Assembly: GCF_009905615.1 (NCBI RefSeq)
Contig: NZ_JAAAKW010000003.1
Location: 62,001 to 126,000, forward strand
Reading direction: 5' to 3'
DNA length: 64,000 bases
Origin: Pseudomonas sp. SLFW
Lineage (GTDB): Bacteria; Pseudomonadota; Gammaproteobacteria; Pseudomonadales; Pseudomonadaceae
Shown here: one piece after another, positions 59,786 to 64,000 of the stretch
How positions within the stretch are numbered: the stretch's first letter is position 1
How the letters are laid out: each line of letters starts with the position of its first letter
Program-made: the position numbers and the translations under genes
Notes under the pieces: model-generated
Seen by the model: only the letters and a program-made list of their open reading frames with translations
What the model was told of the DNA's origin: nothing
Database searches by the model: none

Positions 59786-60850
59786 ATGTCCGAAGCACTG
59801 CTAAAAGAACCGCAAGCCGTCGAGAGCGCCGCACCGACCACGATCTGGTACACCCGCTGCCCGGTGCCCACCACGTCTGGTATCGCCCAGCACAAACACT
59901 GGCTGCAACACGAATTCGCCCGTCACGGCATCACCCTGGATTCGATCCGCGCGTCGCAGGACCGCGCCGTGCGGGAATCGCACTTCCGCCACAGCCTGGC
60001 CGGCAGCTTCCGTGAAGGCGGCAACGTGCCGCCGATCTGGGCCAAGGCACAAGGGCAGGACACCGTGGTGGTGGGCATCACGTGGGTCGATGAAGAACAG
60101 CTGGTGTTCGTGCGCGGCGACAGCGACATCAAGACCGTCGCCGACCTGCGTGGCCGTAAACTCGGCGTGGTGCGCAAGGCCGCCAGCGACCTGGTGGACG
60201 TGGGGCGGGCGGAGGGATTACGCGGGCTGTTGACCGCCTTGCAACTGGGCGGCGTGCCACGGGACAGCGTGGAGATCGTTGACATCGCGACACCGGAATG
60301 GGACCTCAAGGAAGTCTCGAAAACCCGCGAAGACCATCATGCGATTCCGACACTGGCGTTGCTCAACGGCACCGTGGACGCGATCTTCATCAAGGGTGCG
60401 GGCAGTGCCCGTGCGCTGGCTCAGGGGCTGCGGCCGATCCTCAACATCAACGAACAGGAAGACCCGTTGCTGCGGCTGAGCGCCGGTTCGCCGCGTCCCA
60501 TCACCGTGGATCGCCAGACGCTTCAGGACTCGCCCGAGATCGTCACCCGTTACCTCGCCGTGCTGTTGAAGACCTACGAGTGGGCCAAGGACCATCCGCA
60601 GGAAGTGGTGGACACCATCGCCGCCGAAACCGCGACCGATGCCGAGAGCGTGCGCTACGCGTTCGGCCCTGAGCTGCACCTGTCGTTCGAACCGAAACTG
60701 TCTGAGGTCTACATCGAAGGGCTGCGTCGGCAGAAGGATTTCCTGCTGGCCGAAGGTTTCATCGACAAGGATTTCGACTTCGAGCGCTGGATCGACCCCG
60801 CGCCGCTGGAAAAGGCCTGGGCATTAAAGGATGAGATTGTGTTGGGCTAA
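59786..60850 (+). CDS. DszB-like sulfinate desulfinase family protein, no. 2
   Basis: This 354-residue paralogue of the gene at 56554 has no signal peptide. The DszB-type active-site pattern is kept: WYTRCPVP with Cys25, SHFRHSLAGSFREGGNVPP with His66 and Arg76 ten residues apart, and GlyGly 78-79. The C-terminal half (KGAGSARALAQG; TRYLAVLLKTYEWAKDHPQEVVD; GPELHLSFEP) continues the match. ATG 59786 follows CAGGAG. A routine annotation would call it an ABC receptor, but it lacks an export signal and keeps the catalytic residues. It ends the four-gene unit. Confidence 0.85.
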   Translation: MSEALLKEPQAVESAAPTTIWYTRCPVPTTSGIAQHKHWLQHEFARHGITLDSIRASQDRAVRESHFRHSLAGSFREGGNVPPIWAKAQGQDTVVVGITWVDEEQLVFVRGDSDIKTVADLRGRKLGVVRKAASDLVDVGRAEGLRGLLTALQLGGVPRDSVEIVDIATPEWDLKEVSKTREDHHAIPTLALLNGTVDAIFIKGAGSARALAQGLRPILNINEQEDPLLRLSAGSPRPITVDRQTLQDSPEIVTRYLAVLLKTYEWAKDHPQEVVDTIAAETATDAESVRYAFGPELHLSFEPKLSEVYIEGLRRQKDFLLAEGFIDKDFDFERWIDPAPLEKAWALKDEIVLG

Positions 60851-60889
60851 CCCCAATTGACAGCGCTGCCATAGGCGGCGCCTGCACTT

Positions 60890-61345
60890 CTTTTCGCGAA
60901 TAAATTCGCTCCCACAGGGAGTCGGCGGCGTTGCCAAATGCTGAGTCCGACGCGGTTTTTCTGTAGGAGCGAATTCATTCGCGAAGGGGCCGGTAGATTC
61001 AGCGAATCAGTGTCGGCTGTACTACCGTCTCGCGAATAAATTCGCTCCTACAGGGAGTCGGCGGCGTTGCCAAATACTGAGTCCGACGCGGTTTTTCTGT
61101 AGGAGCGAATTCATTCGTGAAGGGGCCGGTACATCCAGCGAATCGGTGTCGGCTGTACTACCGTCTCGCGAATAAATTCGCTCCTACAGGGAGTCGGCGG
61201 CGTTGCCAAATACTGAGTCCGACGCGGTTCCAACTGTGGGAGCGAATTCATTCGCGAAGGGGCCGGTACATCCAACGCATACCTGCCAGCTTGTACCCCC
61301 GTCTCGCGAATAAATTCGCTCCTACAGGTAATCAGCGGCGCTGCC
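60890..61345. repeat. REP array, four copies of a 136-bp unit
   Basis: The phrase CGCGAATAAATTCGCTCC recurs with starts 136, 136 and 138 bases apart (marker TAAATTCGCT at 60901, 61037, 61173, 61311). Between the copies lie inverted units (GGAGCGAATTCATTCG) and the shared text AGTCGGCGGCGTTGCCAAAT. The array occupies almost the entire 510-base gap between the DszB-like gene and the AraC gene. The two inner copies are nearly identical, which suggests recent duplication. There are no spacers of the CRISPR kind. Confidence 0.9.
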
Positions 61346-61360
61346 AAATGCTGAGCCAGA

Positions 61361-62272
61361 TCACCGCCGATCATGCTGCTTGCGATACGCCCCCGGCTGC
61401 ACACCCTCGGCCTTGGTAAACGCGCGGGTGAAGGCGGACACCGATTGGTAACCCACGGCGCTGGCGACGTGTTCGACGGTCTGATTGGCTTTGAGCAAGT
61501 GCGCGGCGTGGCGCATGCGCAGGGCGAGCAGGACGTTGCCTGGCGATTGCCCGGCGATCTCGTTGAAGCGTTTGAAGAAGGCCGACCGCGACAAGCCGGT
61601 GCATGCGGCCATGGTCTCCAGCGTCCAGGCGTGCTCGGGGCGTTCGATCATCTGTTGCAGCAGCGCTGCGAACAACGGCTGGCGGGCGAGGGCCACCAGC
61701 CCGCCCAGCGCCGGATTGCCGCCCACGTGTTGACGCAGCACGTACAAAAACAGCAAATGGCTCAACCGCTCCAGGAGCGTCGATGAAGGGCCCGATGCGC
61801 GTTGACACTCCTGCAGGATCAACTCGAACACACTGCGCGCCGCCGTAGACGACGGGTCACCCGCTCGGAGAATGATGAAATCGGGCAACGCTTCCACGAT
61901 CAGCGACGACAAACCGGCGTGAAAATGAAAGAAGCCGCACACCAGCCCTACGCCATCGGCAGCGGCACCGTCCAGGGCGAGCATTTCCATGCGCGGTTGA
62001 CCCTGGGCGGCCTGAGCGTCGGCCTCATTCGACAGCCGATACGGCAAATCCCGCAGCAGAAACACCGCATCCCCCGTATCCAGGTGCTGAGGCTGATCAT
62101 GGCCCTCGACGTGCAGCCAGCATTGCCCCTGCACCAACACATGAAAGCTCGACCGCGCCAGCCCTTGAGTGCTGGCGTGCCAGCCGCCGCAATAGCGGCC
62201 CACGTGGAAAATGCTGGCGTCCAGCTCAAGACTCTCTAATAACCAATCGATTAGCGGGGTGGCGAAATTCAT
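61361..62272 (-). CDS. AraC-family regulator with cupin N-domain
   Basis: This is a 303-residue activator-type protein. The N-terminal AraC/cupin-6 region (about 1-180) includes the HVLVQGQCWLHVEG and LDTGDAVFLLRDLPYRL patterns. Two helix-turn-helix motifs follow at about 200-300: WTLETMAACTGLSRSAFFKRF and TVEHVASAVGYQSVSAFTRAFTKAEGVQPGAYRK. It is divergent from the AhpD-like and acyl-CoA-dehydrogenase-like genes, which it probably controls. The effector is unknown. Confidence 0.9.
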   Translation of the reverse strand: MNFATPLIDWLLESLELDASIFHVGRYCGGWHASTQGLARSSFHVLVQGQCWLHVEGHDQPQHLDTGDAVFLLRDLPYRLSNEADAQAAQGQPRMEMLALDGAAADGVGLVCGFFHFHAGLSSLIVEALPDFIILRAGDPSSTAARSVFELILQECQRASGPSSTLLERLSHLLFLYVLRQHVGGNPALGGLVALARQPLFAALLQQMIERPEHAWTLETMAACTGLSRSAFFKRFNEIAGQSPGNVLLALRMRHAAHLLKANQTVEHVASAVGYQSVSAFTRAFTKAEGVQPGAYRKQHDRR

Positions 62273-62373
62273 CTAATGGAAACACTCAGGAGCAAGTAAT
62301 CGCTACTTTAGAATATGGAGTGAAATTTTTATAACCAACACACTGGTCGGACCCTCTACCACAGGAGTCCAAC

Positions 62374-62934
62374 ATGTCCCGCGTCACCGTGCAAACCCTG
62401 CAAAGCGCGCCTGAAGCCGCCAAACCCTTTCTGGAAAACGCGCTCAAGGCCAACGGATATCTGCCCAATCTGCTCGGCGTGCTGGCCAATGCACCGGCCG
62501 CGCTGGAAACCTACCTGACCGTCTCGGCAATCAATGGCAAGGCTGAGCTAAGTCTGGCCGAAAGGGAAGTGGTGCAACTGATCGCAGCGACCCGTCATGG
62601 CTGCTCGTTCTGCGTCGCGGGCCACACCGCCGTGGGGTTGAACAAGGCACGTCTGGCCCCGGAGGTCGTCGAGGCTCTGCGCACAGGTTCCGCGCTGCCC
62701 GAGGCGAAGCTCGAAACACTGGCCGCTTTCGCCCGTGAAGTGATTGCCACTCGTGGCAACGTGTCCGACACCACTTATGCCGCGTTCAAAGGGGCAGGTT
62801 ACAGCGAAGGCAATGCGCTGGAAGTGATCCTCGGCGTCAGCCTGGCGACCCTGTGCAACTTCGCCAACGTGTTCGCCCAGACCGAGCTCAACCCGGAACT
62901 TGAGAAATACCAATGGCAACGTCCCGCGCAGTGA
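62374..62934 (+). CDS. Carboxymuconolactone decarboxylase/AhpD-like protein
   Basis: This is a 186-residue all-helical protein of the CMD/AhpD fold. It keeps the redox site: Glu65 (LAEREVVQL), Cys77-x2-Cys80 (CSFCVAGH) and His84, as in alkylhydroperoxidase AhpD. It may remove peroxides formed by flavin enzymes or act on a pathway intermediate. It is divergent from the AraC gene and leads into the acyl-CoA-dehydrogenase-like gene after 46 bases. Confidence 0.87.
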   Translation: MSRVTVQTLQSAPEAAKPFLENALKANGYLPNLLGVLANAPAALETYLTVSAINGKAELSLAEREVVQLIAATRHGCSFCVAGHTAVGLNKARLAPEVVEALRTGSALPEAKLETLAAFAREVIATRGNVSDTTYAAFKGAGYSEGNALEVILGVSLATLCNFANVFAQTELNPELEKYQWQRPAQ

Positions 62935-62980
62935 GTGCGGGCGTCGATGCATGAATGAAAGACAGATAAGGAGAGCTCTC

Positions 62981-64000
62981 ATGGTGGATTCGGTACTTGG
63001 CCACTGGCTGGATGCGCACGCCCAGGCACTGGATCTCGGCCAGTGCGATCCGGAGTCCGTGCTGCCGCAACTGGCCGACGCCGGGGTGATGCGGGTCGGC
63101 ATTGGCCGGAAAGACGGCGGTTCAGGTGGCACGCTGGCCGACGCGGTGGAGACCGTGGCGGCCATCGCGACCCATTCGGTGACGGCGGCGTTCGTGTTTT
63201 GGGGGCAACGGGCGTTCATCGAATACCTGCTGCACAGCCCCAATGCGCGATTGAGGGAAACCCTGCTGCCCGCGCTGCTCGACGGTTCGCTGGCGGGGGC
63301 CACAGGGCTCTCCAACGCAATGAAGTTTTTATCCGGCATCGAAACCCTGCAAGTACGCGGCATTGAAAACCCAGACGGCTGGTCACTGGAAGGCCGCCTG
63401 CACTGGGTGACCAACCTGCGCAAACAGAGTTTCGTGGTCGCGGCGGCCATTGAGGGCGAGGCGGGGAAAAAGCCCTTCGTCATGGCCATCCCTTCGACCG
63501 CGAGCGGCCTGCGTCGGTCAGAAGACTTGCAGCTCATGGGCTTGCAGTCGAGCAACACGGCAGCGCTGGAGTTCAGTGACATCGAATTGTCCCGCGACTG
63601 GCTGTTGCACCCCGATGCGAAGCAGTTTCTGCCAGCGGTGCGCCCCGGCTTTCTAGGCCTGCAATGCGGCTTGTCGATTGGCCTGGCACGGCGTTCACTG
63701 GACGAAGTCAAACGTCACCTCGACGGCACGCGTTCTGTGCTGAGCGCCGAACATCATGAACAGGTCGAGCGTCTGGAGTCCGTGATCAGCGGACTCAAGG
63801 CCGGGTTGCTCGATGGCCGTTTTCTGACCCAGGCCGCCGCGCTGTTCCGCTTGCGCATCGCCTTGGCGCAGTCCGTCGCAAGCGCCGTGCAACTGGAGCT
63901 GCAAGCCAGTGGCGGCAAGGCGTTTCTCGATGAGCACGGCAGCGCGTTTGCCCGACGCTGGCGCGAGTCGGCGTTCATCCCCATCGTCACGCCGAGCCTG
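62981..64000 (+). CDS. Acyl-CoA-dehydrogenase-fold protein, possibly DszC-like, no. 3 (truncated by window)
   Basis: A frame from ATG 62981, preceded by AAGGAGAG, stays open to the window end (340 codons). It has the acyl-CoA dehydrogenase layout: LPQLADAGVMRVGIGRKDGGSGGTLADAVE, a middle beta domain (LAGATGLSNAMKF; WSLEGRLHWVTNLRKQSFVVAA) and C-terminal helices. The Trp in WVTN and the missing acyl-CoA catalytic glutamate region make a flavin monooxygenase possible, but the diagnostic C-terminal motif lies beyond the edge. It is the second gene after the AraC-controlled start. Confidence 0.82.
   Translation, partial: MVDSVLGHWLDAHAQALDLGQCDPESVLPQLADAGVMRVGIGRKDGGSGGTLADAVETVAAIATHSVTAAFVFWGQRAFIEYLLHSPNARLRETLLPALLDGSLAGATGLSNAMKFLSGIETLQVRGIENPDGWSLEGRLHWVTNLRKQSFVVAAAIEGEAGKKPFVMAIPSTASGLRRSEDLQLMGLQSSNTAALEFSDIELSRDWLLHPDAKQFLPAVRPGFLGLQCGLSIGLARRSLDEVKRHLDGTRSVLSAEHHEQVERLESVISGLKAGLLDGRFLTQAAALFRLRIALAQSVASAVQLELQASGGKAFLDEHGSAFARRWRESAFIPIVTPSL

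Noticed and set aside
60890..61345. CRISPR array
   Set aside because: Repeat units are themselves palindromic REP pairs with conserved sequence between them and a 136-base period. There are no unique spacers and no cas genes.

Overview
The window reads as the chromosome of a Pseudomonas, probably of the P. fluorescens/P. putida type. The evidence is high GC with tight ATGA-type gene overlaps, dispersed 'GTGGGAGCGAATTTATTCGCGA-like' REP elements, a NodT/EmrAB efflux operon, nic-type pyridine genes and many sulfur-scavenging genes. I see no rRNA, tRNA, phage, insertion sequence or CRISPR. It is a metabolic accessory region with two large themes.

Region 1 (1-7074): the tail of an unidentified gene; a three-gene drug-efflux operon (outer-membrane lipoprotein, DHA2 MFS pump, HlyD adaptor) divergent from a CerR-type TetR regulator, with a 26-bp palindrome between them; a Xre/RES toxin-antitoxin pair with a 12-bp inverted repeat in its promoter; and a second TetR regulator.

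Region 2 (6254-18189): a catabolic cluster for an N-heteroaromatic (pyridine) compound. It holds a Rieske oxygenase and its reductase, a flavin monooxygenase, and NicD/NicX/NicF-type enzymes that open 2,5-dihydroxypyridine and deliver maleate plus formate and ammonia. A branched-chain-type ABC importer with a fused LivH-LivM permease follows. Four copies of a TTAATTAA-N8-TTAATTAA-like operator sit before the TetR gene, the Rieske gene, the monooxygenase gene and the transporter. At three of them a sigma-54 -24/-12 type promoter lies immediately upstream.

Region 3 (18839-30099): solute uptake. A TauA-like and an SsuA-like binding protein, each without its own permease, share a 48-bp promoter element placed at the same distance from the start codon. 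They flank two amino-acid-type ABC importers (one Ehu-like). A tonB-exbB-exbD operon closes the region.

Region 4 (30402-64000): an organosulfur-scavenging island. It contains three acyl-CoA-dehydrogenase-fold genes, two of which carry the C-terminal motif I associate with DszC/SfnC monooxygenases; two luciferase-like flavin monooxygenases (DszA/SsuD/SfnG type); and two proteins that look like ABC binding proteins but keep the Cys-His-Arg-GlyGly active-site pattern of the DszB sulfinate desulfinase. The two DszB-like genes bracket a fumarate-reductase-like flavoprotein and a small 2Fe-2S protein. Two TonB receptors, three Opp/Dpp-type binding proteins, two permease pairs, one fused ATPase, a JmjC-type oxygenase, an aldo/keto reductase, an MFS exporter, an AraC regulator and an AhpD-like protein complete it. 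Together they suggest outer- and inner-membrane import of bulky organosulfur compounds followed by 4S-like oxidation and desulfination. REP arrays, several with a 133-138-bp period, fill most longer gaps.
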